Below are positions 8,347 through 19,228 of a stretch of DNA of 64,000 nt, piece after piece. The position numbers and the translations under genes are program-made. The first letter of the stretch is position 1; each line of letters begins with the position of its first letter. The notes beneath the pieces are model-generated. The model was given only the letters and a program-made list of their open reading frames with translations, did not search any database and was not told the origin of the DNA. Source of the stretch: Pseudomonas paraversuta (lineage in GTDB: Bacteria; Pseudomonadota; Gammaproteobacteria; Pseudomonadales; Pseudomonadaceae); contig NZ_CAJFCL010000010.1 of NCBI RefSeq assembly GCF_904063065.1, positions 62,001 to 126,000 of the forward strand, given 5' to 3'.

Positions 8347-9114
8347 TTACAACCCGTTACGCCGCTCAGCCCGCGCCATGCGCTGAACTTCCTGACGCAC
8401 TTCTTCCAGCACTTCCTGCACGTACACCAGGTGCCGGCTCGCTACTTCCCGGGCATCCTCTGCACGCCCCTCGATAATCGCCAGATACAACTCGCGATGC
8501 TGACTGATCAGCATGTCGCGCGTTTCACTGCGCTGCTTGTACATACCCCCGATGTTGGTCACCACGTTGCGCTTGAGCAGGTCGAACAAGCCCCGAATGG
8601 TGTGCAGCAACACTGCGTTATGACTGGCTTCGGCGATAGCCAGATGGAAGTTGGCATCCGCCTCGCCCTCCTCTGCGCGGCTCACCTCATCGACCCGTGC
8701 ATAACAATCCTGCAACTGCTCAAAGGCCAGGCGCAGACGCTCGCGATCCATCTCGGTGGCGCGCGATGCCGCGTAAAAGGCACATGAAGCCTCAAGGGTA
8801 TGGCGAAACTCAAGTAAATCGCGCTGCGCTTCGGGATTGCTCTCCAGCAATTGCAACAACGGATCACTAAAGGTCGAACCCAGCGCAGTCGCCACATAAT
8901 TGCCGCCGCCCTGGCGACTGACCAGCAAACCTTTGGCCGACAGCTTTTGAATGGCCTCGCGCAACGACGGGCGCGACACACCAAACTGCTCCGCCAGCGC
9001 ACGCTCAGCCGGCAAGCGCTCGCCTGACTTCAACGTTCCCTCAAGGATCATGCCCTCAAGCTGCTCGACAATATCGTCCGACAAACGGCGCTGACGAATT
9101 TGATCAAACCCCAT
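8347..9114 (-). CDS. lldR: Lactate-responsive regulator LldR (GntR/FadR family)
   Basis: A 255-residue FadR-subfamily repressor expected to release DNA on binding lactate. The N-terminal winged helix (about residues 8-75: LSDDIVEQLEGMILEGTLKSG and FGVSRPSLREAIQKL) is followed by an all-helical FCD ligand domain. The start at 9114 (MGFDQIRQRRL) is the family-typical one. The gene is divergent from lldP with a 250-base gap holding a palindrome of the FadR/LldR type (9308-9324). The whole lactate cluster is its likely target. Confidence 0.93.
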   Translation of the reverse strand: MGFDQIRQRRLSDDIVEQLEGMILEGTLKSGERLPAERALAEQFGVSRPSLREAIQKLSAKGLLVSRQGGGNYVATALGSTFSDPLLQLLESNPEAQRDLLEFRHTLEASCAFYAASRATEMDRERLRLAFEQLQDCYARVDEVSRAEEGEADANFHLAIAEASHNAVLLHTIRGLFDLLKRNVVTNIGGMYKQRSETRDMLISQHRELYLAIIEGRAEDAREVASRHLVYVQEVLEEVRQEVQRMARAERRNGL

Positions 9115-9307
9115 AACTGCTCTCCACCCTCCCGACCGAGCGCCGGGGGCCGCTATTCTCGCCGATTGGCGCAATCCGCACACTCATCAGAAGCGCCGCT
9201 CCGGCCCCCATCAGATGCACTGAACACGAACATCCCGACAAAAGATTTAAGAGCGGCAAATTGACACATACCGCATAAGGCTTTTACCCTAGCCGGTAGC
9301 GGTTGTA

Positions 9308-9324
9308 AATTGGTAATACCAATT
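9308..9324 (+). promoter_or_regulatory. Probable LldR operator
   Basis: AATTGGTAATACCAATT is a perfect 7-base inverted repeat around AAT. It contains the TGGT...ACCA core that FadR-type GntR regulators bind. It lies 42 bases before lldP in the lldR-lldP intergenic region, so binding by LldR is the natural inference. Confidence 0.8.
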
Positions 9325-9366
9325 ATCCAAGCACGCTCGACCAATAACAATTAGGGGCCACCCCAT

Positions 9367-11061
9367 ATGCAAACCTGGCAACAGCTCTATAGCCCGCTCG
9401 GCAGCCTCGGCCTGTCCGCTCTCGCGGCTGTCATTCCGATCGTGTTTTTCTTCCTGGCTCTGGCCGTGTTCCGTCTCAAAGGACACGTCGCCGGGAGCAT
9501 TACCCTTGCCCTGTCCATTGTGGTGGCCATCTTTGCCTTCCAGATGCCTGTCGACATGGCCTTCGCAGCTGCCGGCTATGGATTTGCCTATGGCCTCTGG
9601 CCAATTGCCTGGATCATCGTTGCCGCGGTGTTCCTCTACAAACTGACGGTTAAAAGTGGTCAGTTCGAAATCATCCGCAGTTCGGTACTGTCGATCACCG
9701 ATGACCAGCGCCTGCAAGTGCTGCTGATTGGCTTCTGCTTCGGTGCCTTCCTCGAAGGTGCAGCCGGTTTCGGCGCGCCGGTAGCCATTACTGCCGCACT
9801 GCTCGTAGGCCTGGGCTTCAACCCGCTGTACGCGGCGGGCCTGTGCCTGATTGCCAACACCGCCCCCGTAGCGTTCGGCGCACTGGGCATTCCGATCATC
9901 GTGGCGGGCCAGGTGACGGGCATCGACTCGTTCAAGATCGGCGCCATGGCCGGCCGTCAGTTGCCATTGCTGTCGCTGTTCGTACCCTTCTGGCTGGTAT
10001 TCATGATGGACGGCCTGCGCGGCGTGCGTGAAACCTGGCCGGCAGCCCTGGTGGCCGGCTTGAGCTTCGCCGTCACCCAGTACTTCACCTCGAACTTCAT
10101 TGGCCCTGAGCTGCCGGACATTACCTCGGCCCTCGCCAGCCTGGTCAGCCTGACCTTGTTCCTGAAAGTCTGGCAGCCAAAACGGACTGCAGGCGCACAG
10201 ATAGCAGGCGTTTCCTCTGACGTAATCGTGACAGCCAGCGCAGGAGGTTTCGGCAAACCGAGCAACCTCATGGCTTCGCCTTACAGCCTGATGCAGATTC
10301 TCAAAGCCTGGTCGCCGTTCCTGATCCTCACCGTTCTGGTCACCATCTGGACCCTCAAACCGTTCAAGGCCCTGTTCTCACCGGGCGGCGAGATGTATGG
10401 CTGGGTGTTCAACTTCGCCATTCCGCACCTTGATCAACTAGTGATCAAAACCGCACCCATCGTAAACGCACCGACCGCCATTGCTGCCGTGTTCAAACTG
10501 GACCCGATTTCAGCAACCGGCACAGCGATTTTCTTCTCTGCATTGATCTCGATGCTGATCCTGAAAATTGACATCAAGACTGGTCTTACCACTTTCAAAG
10601 AGACCCTCTACGAACTGCGCTGGCCGATCCTGTCCATCGGCATGGTGCTGGCCTTTGCCTTCGTCACCAACTACTCGGGCATGTCTTCCACCATGGCTCT
10701 GGTGCTGGCGGGGACTGGCGCGGCGTTCCCGTTCTTCTCGCCGTTCCTCGGCTGGCTGGGCGTATTCCTGACCGGTTCCGACACCTCCTCGAACGCGCTG
10801 TTCAGCTCGCTGCAAGCCACCACCGCGCACCAGATCGGCGTCAGCGACGTGTTGATGGTTGCGGCCAATACCAGCGGCGGCGTGACCGGCAAAATGATTT
10901 CCCCGCAATCAATCGCCGTAGCCTGTGCGGCCACCGGCCTGGTGGGCAAAGAGTCCGACCTGTTCCGCTTCACCCTCAAGCACAGCCTGTTCTTCGCCAC
11001 CATCGTTGGCCTGATCACACTGGCACAGGCCTACTGGTTCACCGGCATGCTGGTGCACTAA
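9367..11061 (+). CDS. lldP: L-lactate permease LldP
   Basis: Inner-membrane proton symporter for L- and D-lactate (and glycolate) of the LctP family. The 564-residue length and about twelve to thirteen hydrophobic segments are typical. Family signatures include FGAFLEGAAGFGAPVAITAALL near residue 120-140 (its early part is GFCFGAFLEGAAGFG), LCLIANTAPVAFGALGIPI, and near the C-terminus LTGSDTSSNALFSSLQ and NTSGGVTGKMISPQS. It is first in the run lldP-lutA-lutB-lutC-dld, with a 139-base gap before lutA that holds a GC-rich hairpin. Confidence 0.97.
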   Translation: MQTWQQLYSPLGSLGLSALAAVIPIVFFFLALAVFRLKGHVAGSITLALSIVVAIFAFQMPVDMAFAAAGYGFAYGLWPIAWIIVAAVFLYKLTVKSGQFEIIRSSVLSITDDQRLQVLLIGFCFGAFLEGAAGFGAPVAITAALLVGLGFNPLYAAGLCLIANTAPVAFGALGIPIIVAGQVTGIDSFKIGAMAGRQLPLLSLFVPFWLVFMMDGLRGVRETWPAALVAGLSFAVTQYFTSNFIGPELPDITSALASLVSLTLFLKVWQPKRTAGAQIAGVSSDVIVTASAGGFGKPSNLMASPYSLMQILKAWSPFLILTVLVTIWTLKPFKALFSPGGEMYGWVFNFAIPHLDQLVIKTAPIVNAPTAIAAVFKLDPISATGTAIFFSALISMLILKIDIKTGLTTFKETLYELRWPILSIGMVLAFAFVTNYSGMSSTMALVLAGTGAAFPFFSPFLGWLGVFLTGSDTSSNALFSSLQATTAHQIGVSDVLMVAANTSGGVTGKMISPQSIAVACAATGLVGKESDLFRFTLKHSLFFATIVGLITLAQAYWFTGMLVH

Positions 11062-11089
11062 TAAGACTATGGTTACTGCACGATAAAAG

Positions 11090-11111
11090 GCGCCGGCCTG
11101 CACGCCGGCGT
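11090..11111. promoter_or_regulatory. GC-rich hairpin in the lldP-lutA gap
   Basis: GCGCCGGC and GCCGGCGT flank a short loop in the 139-base gap after lldP. No T-run follows, so it is more likely an mRNA processing or stability element than a full terminator; it could lower lutABC-dld expression relative to lldP. Confidence 0.4.
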
Positions 11112-11200
11112 CATTCATTCCAAACCCGGTCTGCCTGGCGGCTGAAGACGGTTTCAGCTGCTGACGCGGACACATAACCGGGACCACCCGGAGACGCCTG

Positions 11201-12025
11201 ATGAGCGAGCTTTTTTACAACGCCGTGCCGAATGCGACCCGCGTCGCCCCGCCCCTCCCGACACCTCGTCAATACCCCTCGCACAAGCCACGCAAGGTCT
11301 ATCTGTTTGGCACCTGCGTAGTGGACCTGTTCTTCCCCGAAGCCGGAATGGACGCCATTCACCTGATCGAACGCGAAGGTATCGCAGTCGACTACCCCCA
11401 GGGCCAAAGCTGCTGCGGACAACCGGCCTATACCTCCGGCTACACCGATCAGGCCCGCGAAGTCGCACGGTCGCAGTTGGCATTGTTCGCCGAAGACTAT
11501 CCCGTGGTCGTGCCGTCCGGCTCTTGCGCCGGGATGCTGCGCGAGCACTACGAAGACCTGTTCAAGGACGAACCCGAAACCCTGCTCAAGGTCCACGCCC
11601 TGGCCGAACGCACCTTCGAACTCACCGAATTCCTGCTGTTTGTGTGCAAGGTGCAATTCAAGGACAGCGGTGCTCCGGTCAAAGTAGCGCTGCACACCTC
11701 ATGCTCCGCACGGCGCGAAATGAACACCCACCTGCATGGCCGCGAAATGCTCGCGCAACTGAGTAATGTCGAACGTATCGACCACAGCCACGAAAGTGAA
11801 TGCTGCGGTTTTGGTGGGACATTCAGCGTACGCATGCCGGATATTTCCGGGGCCATGGTCGCCGACAAGACCCGCTCCTTGATTGAAACCGGCGCCCATC
11901 AGGTACTGACTGCCGACTGCGGCTGCCTGATGAATATCAATGGCTCGCTGGAAAAACAGAAGCAGGCCCTGCGCGGCCAGCATCTTGCCAGCTTCTTGTG
12001 GCAGCGCACCGGAGGCCAGCAATGA
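11201..12025 (+). CDS. lutA: L-lactate oxidation Fe-S protein LutA/LldE
   Basis: Subunit of the LutABC (LldEFG) L-lactate dehydrogenase, which oxidises L-lactate to pyruvate and feeds electrons to the respiratory chain. The 274-residue protein carries two cysteine-rich CCG domains: SCCGQPAYTSG near residue 70 and ECCGFGGTFSV near residue 205, plus the paired cysteines of SCSARRE and TADCGCL. These bind Fe-S clusters in the heterodisulfide reductase-like family. Its stop overlaps the lutB start (ATGA), so translation is coupled. Confidence 0.95.
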   Translation: MSELFYNAVPNATRVAPPLPTPRQYPSHKPRKVYLFGTCVVDLFFPEAGMDAIHLIEREGIAVDYPQGQSCCGQPAYTSGYTDQAREVARSQLALFAEDYPVVVPSGSCAGMLREHYEDLFKDEPETLLKVHALAERTFELTEFLLFVCKVQFKDSGAPVKVALHTSCSARREMNTHLHGREMLAQLSNVERIDHSHESECCGFGGTFSVRMPDISGAMVADKTRSLIETGAHQVLTADCGCLMNINGSLEKQKQALRGQHLASFLWQRTGGQQ

Positions 12026-13482
12026 GCGCCAGCACACTGATCCCCACCGTCGCGATTGAAGAAGACTTTCGCGAGCGCGCCCACGAAGCCTTGGCCGACA
12101 CGCAACTGCGAAACAACTTTCGCAGTGCCATGGACTCTTTGATGACCAAACGTGCGGCGTCCTTCAGCGACGCCCATGAACGCGAACACTTGCGAGCCCT
12201 GGGCAATGCAGTGCGCGCACGCGCCTTGTCCAAACTGCCCGACCTGCTGCAACAACTGGAAGCCAACCTGACTCGCAACGGCGTGCAGGTGCATTGGGCC
12301 GAAACCGTCGACCAGGCCAATGAAATCGTGATGTCCATTGCTCGCCGGCGCTCAGCCAGGCAAGTGATCAAAGGCAAGTCCATGGTCAGCGAAGAGATGG
12401 AGATGAACCACGTGCTCGGCGCCCAGGGCATTGAATGCCTTGAGTCCGACATGGGCGAGTACATCGTTCAACTCGACAACGAGAAGCCGTCCCACATCAT
12501 CATGCCGGCGATCCACAAGAATGCCGGGCAAGTGGCTGACTTGTTCCACGAAAAACTCGGTGTGGACTACACCAAAGACGTCGACCAGCTGATCCAGATC
12601 GGCCGACGCGTGCTGCGCCAGAAATTCTTTGAAGCTGACATCGGCGTGTCCGGCGTCAACTTCGCAGTCGCCGAAACCGGCACCCTGTTGCTGGTGGAAA
12701 ACGAAGGCAATGGCCGCATGTCCACCACAGTGCCGCCGGTGCATATCGCCGTCACCGGTATCGAAAAAGTCGTCGAAAACCTGCGCGATGTGGTGCCACT
12801 GCTGTCACTGCTGACCCGCTCGGCCCTCGGCCAGCCGATCACCACCTACGTCAATATGATCTCCGGCCCGCGCAAACCCGGCGAACTGGACGGCCCCGAA
12901 GAAGTGCATCTGGTACTGCTCGACAATGGCCGCAGCCAGGCATTTGCCGACAGCGAGTTACGCCAGACTCTTAACTGCATCCGCTGTGGTGCCTGCATGA
13001 ACCACTGCCCGGTATACACGCGCATCGGCGGCCATGCCTACGGCGAGGTTTACCCGGGGCCGATTGGTGCAATCATCACGCCGCACATGGTGGGCCTGGC
13101 CAAAGTTCCGGATCACCCCAGCGCGTCGTCGCTGTGCGGTGCCTGCGGCGAAGTGTGCCCGGTAAAAATTCCGATCCCGGCCCTGCTGCGCCGCCTGCGC
13201 GAAGAGAACGTCAAAGCGCCGGATGCTTCGCCCCGAATCATGCGCGGCCAGGGCAGCAAGTACTCGCGCAAAGAGCGCCTGGTCTGGAACATGTGGGCCA
13301 GACTCAATAGCTCTCCCACCCTCTACCGCGTGTTCCTCAAGGCTGCCACCCGCCTGCGCGGGCTCACGCCGAGCAATGTCGGGCCGTGGACGCAAAACCA
13401 CAGTGCCCCCAAACCCGCAGCCCGCTCCCTGCACGATATGGCCCGCGAGCACCTGGCGAAAAAATCGGGAGACCCGCGATGA
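12022..13482 (+). CDS. lutB: L-lactate oxidation Fe-S protein LutB/LldF
   Basis: The 486-residue subunit carrying two 4Fe-4S clusters. The N-terminal LUD domain (about residues 70-290, with LLLVENEGNGRMSTTVPPVH) is followed by CIRCGACMNHCPVY near residue 315 and CGACGEVCPVKIP near residue 370, then a C-terminal DUF3390-type tail. The start at 12022 is set by the 4-base ATGA overlap with lutA; the frame is open a little further left but that stretch is inside lutA. Confidence 0.96.
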   Translation: MSASTLIPTVAIEEDFRERAHEALADTQLRNNFRSAMDSLMTKRAASFSDAHEREHLRALGNAVRARALSKLPDLLQQLEANLTRNGVQVHWAETVDQANEIVMSIARRRSARQVIKGKSMVSEEMEMNHVLGAQGIECLESDMGEYIVQLDNEKPSHIIMPAIHKNAGQVADLFHEKLGVDYTKDVDQLIQIGRRVLRQKFFEADIGVSGVNFAVAETGTLLLVENEGNGRMSTTVPPVHIAVTGIEKVVENLRDVVPLLSLLTRSALGQPITTYVNMISGPRKPGELDGPEEVHLVLLDNGRSQAFADSELRQTLNCIRCGACMNHCPVYTRIGGHAYGEVYPGPIGAIITPHMVGLAKVPDHPSASSLCGACGEVCPVKIPIPALLRRLREENVKAPDASPRIMRGQGSKYSRKERLVWNMWARLNSSPTLYRVFLKAATRLRGLTPSNVGPWTQNHSAPKPAARSLHDMAREHLAKKSGDPR

Positions 13483-14146
13483 GCGCTAGACAAAACATCC
13501 TCAACAAACTGCGTAACAGTCTGACAGGGACCACACCGGTGCCTGACAACTTCGACGAAGTGCTGGTGACACAACCCTGGACTTATACCCCGGAGCAACG
13601 CATCCCTCAGCTGCGCAAACTGATGGAAGCGGTGCACACCGAAATCCACCTCAGCACCGAACAGGACTGGCCCGCACTGTTGGCGCAATTGGTCACCGAC
13701 CGTCAACTGCCGAGCCTGCTGATTGCCCCGACCACGGCCCACGGGCAAAAAGTGACGGCGCACTGGGAGCGAAATCCCGGGTTGGCGCCGCTCAAGGCCT
13801 ACAACCGCCCGGTGGAAGAATGGAAAGCCGAACTGTTCAATGACACCCCGGCCAGCCTGACCACGACCCTGGGCGCGATTGCCGCCACCGGCAGCCTGAT
13901 CATGTGGCCAACCCCTGAAGAACCGCGCCTGATGAGCCTGGTACCGCCGGTGCATTTCGCCCTGCTCAAGGCCAGCGAAATCCGCGACAACTTCTATCAG
14001 GTGCAGCAAGAGATGAACTGGGCCGCCGGGATGCCAACCAACGCATTACTGGTATCCGGCCCGTCGAAAACCGCCGATATCGAGCAAGTGCTGGCCTACG
14101 GCGCCCACGGCCCGAAAGACCTGGTGGTGTTGATCCTGGAGGATGC

Positions 14147-14150
<4 letters not shown>
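13479..14150 (+). CDS. lutC: L-lactate oxidation protein LutC/LldG
   Basis: A 223-residue LUD-domain protein, third subunit of the LutABC complex. Recognisable segments are the start MSARQNILNKLRNSL and the C-terminal half with GAIAATGSLIMWPTPEEPRL and SLVPPVHFALLKASEI. It has no Fe-S cysteines, as expected for LutC. The start at 13479 overlaps the lutB stop by four bases, and the stop overlaps the next gene in the same way, so lutA, B, C and dld are translationally coupled. Confidence 0.95.
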
Positions 14151-16951
<2,801 letters not shown>

Positions 16952-17110
16952 GAGCGAGCTTTTTACGTCGACGGCATGCAGGCTGACTCGCCCCGGACGC
17001 CCTGCCGAACACTCAAAAAAACGCCCCACTTTTGGGCATAAAAAAACTCATTCCATGGCGGCCAAATACAGGCAGAACTCCTGAGCACAGCTATAGTCAA
17101 TTGGCTTAAG

Positions 17111-17127
17111 GCCCCAATGTTTGGGGC
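17111..17127. terminator. Hairpin downstream of the lactate operon
   Basis: GCCCCAA-TGT-TTGGGGC forms a 7-base stem. A second small stem (GCCCCACTTTTGGGC) followed by AAAAAA lies about 85 bases earlier, and a single REP-like GTAGGAGCGAGCTT starts at about 16949. Together they probably end the lutABC-dld transcript; the individual calls are weak. Confidence 0.45.
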
Positions 17128-17181
17128 ATATAACCGAGTCCGGAGACACCGGGCCTACCCTGTACACAAGGAGTTTTCCCC

Positions 17182-17481
17182 ATGAAGCGTACCGCTCTTG
17201 CTGGTCTGTTTATTTCCGCTGTGATGTTGGCCTCTCCGGTGTTTGCGGCTGAAACCGTTCCTGCAAAGGATGATTTGTGCGCCATCAACCTGCAAAGCAT
17301 TGAAAACGCCATGGCTACTTCTGGCCAGACAAGTGAAAACACCGCCGACGACATCAAGGCTGGTTACGAAAAGGCCAAGAAAGAACAGGCCAGCGGCGAT
17401 GACAAAGCCTGCATTTCAACCACCACTCAATTGCTCCAGCGTATCCAGGATAACAACAAAGGTGGTGATGACGGCAAGTAA
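17182..17481 (+). CDS. Small secreted protein of unknown function
   Basis: A 99-residue protein with a clear Sec signal peptide (MKRTALAGLFISAVMLASPVFA, cleavage after AxA near residue 23). The mature part is ~77 residues, hydrophilic and helical in character, with exactly two cysteines (in DDLCAIN and DDKACIST), which could form a disulfide in the periplasm. The start has AAGGAG eight bases upstream. No family is recognised beyond similarity in style to small periplasmic Pseudomonas proteins. It sits alone between the lactate operon and ssrA. Confidence 0.85.
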   Translation: MKRTALAGLFISAVMLASPVFAAETVPAKDDLCAINLQSIENAMATSGQTSENTADDIKAGYEKAKKEQASGDDKACISTTTQLLQRIQDNNKGGDDGK

Positions 17482-17557
17482 GCCCTTGATGGGGTTGGCC
17501 TTCTGCGCCGCAAAGGCGTACACTCCGCTAGCTTGCTGGTAATACACAGCAAGCATC

Positions 17558-17949
17558 GGGGCCGTTTAGGATTCGACGCCGGTTGCGAAACTCTAGGTGC
17601 ATGCCGAGTTGGTAACAGAACTCGTAAATCCACTGTTGCAACTACTTATAGTTGCCAATGACGAAACCTACGAGGGTCAAGCTCTCGCAGCGTAAGCTGC
17701 CTTAGCCATCCTCCTGGTACCTTCGGGTCCAGCAATCACTAGGGGATGCCTGTAAACCTGAAGTGATTGTCATATAGAACAGGATCGCCGTGCAGTACGT
17801 TGTGGACGAATCGGCTAAAACTTACACAACTCGCCCAAAGCACCCTGCCCTTCGGGTCGCTGAGGGTTAACTTAATAGATACGGCTAAGCATGTAGTACC
17901 GACAGCGGAGTACTGGCGGACGGGGGTTCAAATCCCCCCGGCTCCACCA
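17558..17949 (+). ncRNA. ssrA: Transfer-messenger RNA (tmRNA)
   Basis: The 5' end GGGGCCGTTTAGGATTCGAC and the 3' end GGGGTTCAAATCCCCCCGGC plus TCCACCA pair to form the tRNA-like domain with an encoded CCA. The internal reading frame begins with resume codon GCC at 17654 and ends at TAA 17693-17695, encoding the proteolysis tag ANDETYEGQALAA. It rescues stalled ribosomes together with SmpB (encoded at 7804). The 392-base length is normal. A strong intrinsic terminator follows. Confidence 0.98.
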
Positions 17950-17956
17950 ACTCAAC

Positions 17957-17989
17957 AAAAAAAGACGTCCTCGGACGTCTTTTTTTGTG
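17957..17989 (+). terminator. Rho-independent terminator of ssrA
   Basis: AAAAAAAGACGTCC-TC-GGACGTCTTTTTTT: a stem of GACGTCC/GGACGTC followed by a seven-base T-run immediately after the mature tmRNA end. Confidence 0.93.
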
Positions 17990-18081
17990 CCTGGAATTCA
18001 GGGCTTTCAGCGCCGCTGACGGGGGGTGATCCATGACATTGCGCAGGAAAACGCCTCAGGTGCTGCCTGTCACCTCGGCCC

Positions 18082-18855
18082 TCAATGCCCGGTAGCCTGC
18101 CGATACTGACGCGGGGTAAAGCCGGTCAATGCCTTGAACTGTCGGGTGAAAGCGCTGTGGTCGGTATAGCCGCACTGCAACGCCACTTCGGTGATGGGCA
18201 TGTCGGTATGCAGCAGGCGATGGGCGTGCTCCAGGCGAACCTTCTGGATCATCTGCCGCGGCGTCAGGTGGAACACTCGCTTGCAGTATCTTTCCAGCTG
18301 AGCCACGGAAATGCCGGCGATTCGCGTCAGCTCGCCCAAGGTGACGCGGCGATTGAAATGCGCGCGTATGTATTCGTCGACCGCGGCCAGGCGCTGGTAG
18401 GCCGGGTGCGTGTCGGCGGCCGATTGCAGGTCAACCGAAATCCCCGCCAGGCCGATGATTTCTCCGTTGCGGTTATATAGCGGCCGTTTGTGGGTCAGGC
18501 ACCAGCCGGGCTCCCGGCTGCCGTATAAATGCAGCTCCAGTTGGTCTTCCAGGACCAGGCCCTGTTCCAGAACCCGGCGGTCCTGTTCGGTGTAACCGGG
18601 GCCCAGTTGCGCGGGGAATACTTCGGCACTGGTTTTGCCAAGCAAAGGTTGCAACTGTTTCAACCCGCAGCGCTGAACCAGGGTGCGGTTGGCCATCACG
18701 TAGCGCGCGTGGATATCTTTGATAAAGATCGCGGCATTCGGAATCACATCCAGCAGCGGCAACAGCAACGCCACCCCCGCCAGTAGTTCATCGAGGCTGT
18801 CAGGGCGGCTCCGGTCGCTGCCCTGCCCCAGGATCGCAAACGCGCTTAGCGGCAT
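18082..18855 (-). CDS. PAS-AraC family regulator, probably of hydroxyproline catabolism
   Basis: A 257-residue regulator. The N-terminal half (about residues 25-145) looks like a PAS domain (LLLPLLDVIPNAAIFIKDIHARY, ending in GEIIGLAGISVDL). The C-terminal half is an AraC/XylS double helix-turn-helix (LTRIAGISVAQLERYCKRVF and ITEVALQCGYTDHSAFTRQF). It is divergent from the hydroxyproline genes, and pseudomonad hydroxyproline clusters are controlled by an AraC-type LhpR, so that role is inferred. ATG 18855 is preferred; a GTG at 18864 is an alternative. Confidence 0.87.
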   Translation of the reverse strand: MPLSAFAILGQGSDRSRPDSLDELLAGVALLLPLLDVIPNAAIFIKDIHARYVMANRTLVQRCGLKQLQPLLGKTSAEVFPAQLGPGYTEQDRRVLEQGLVLEDQLELHLYGSREPGWCLTHKRPLYNRNGEIIGLAGISVDLQSAADTHPAYQRLAAVDEYIRAHFNRRVTLGELTRIAGISVAQLERYCKRVFHLTPRQMIQKVRLEHAHRLLHTDMPITEVALQCGYTDHSAFTRQFKALTGFTPRQYRQATGH

Positions 18856-19228
18856 GACTCTCACTCTCTCAGGGTTCGGACAGGCAAAAGTCTACCCGTG
18901 CCGCACCTCGTCGGCAATTTGGAATTGTGCTGATTTCGTCATCGACCCAAGTGAAAAACATCAATCGAGCAACCGCTGAAAAGTCCACTCTAGAGCCATT
19001 GCATGCCCCTTGAAAAACTCTGACGGATCGGCAAGCAAGCGTCAGCCCGCATCCAGGAAGGTATAGGCGATTACACGGCACGACCTATGGAAGTGAAGGA
19101 TTCCTGAACCCGGTTTTTATAAGTGCGCGGTTGTTAGCAGCCGCAACGTTATCTACGGCGATCCCGAGCATAACGTTTTCAAATGACATCACTCCTGCCT
19201 ATCCAATAACTCACAAGAAGGCACCGCC
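18856..19228. promoter_or_regulatory. Regulator-permease intergenic region
   Basis: This 373-base divergent gap should hold the promoters of the AraC-type regulator and of the hydroxyproline genes. The one structure I can see is an inverted pair AACGTTAT (19145-19152) / ATAACGTT (19170-19177), centre to centre 25 bases, about 50 bases before the permease start. Its role as a regulator site is only a guess. No open reading frame here looks real. Confidence 0.4.

Noticed and set aside
17767..18036. 89-codon open frame inside and after ssrA
   Set aside because: It overlaps the structural part of tmRNA and its terminator; not a protein gene.
17900..18100. Integrated element using ssrA as attachment site
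   Set aside because: No integrase gene follows, no second copy of the tmRNA 3' end was found in the window, and the next genes are ordinary catabolic ones.
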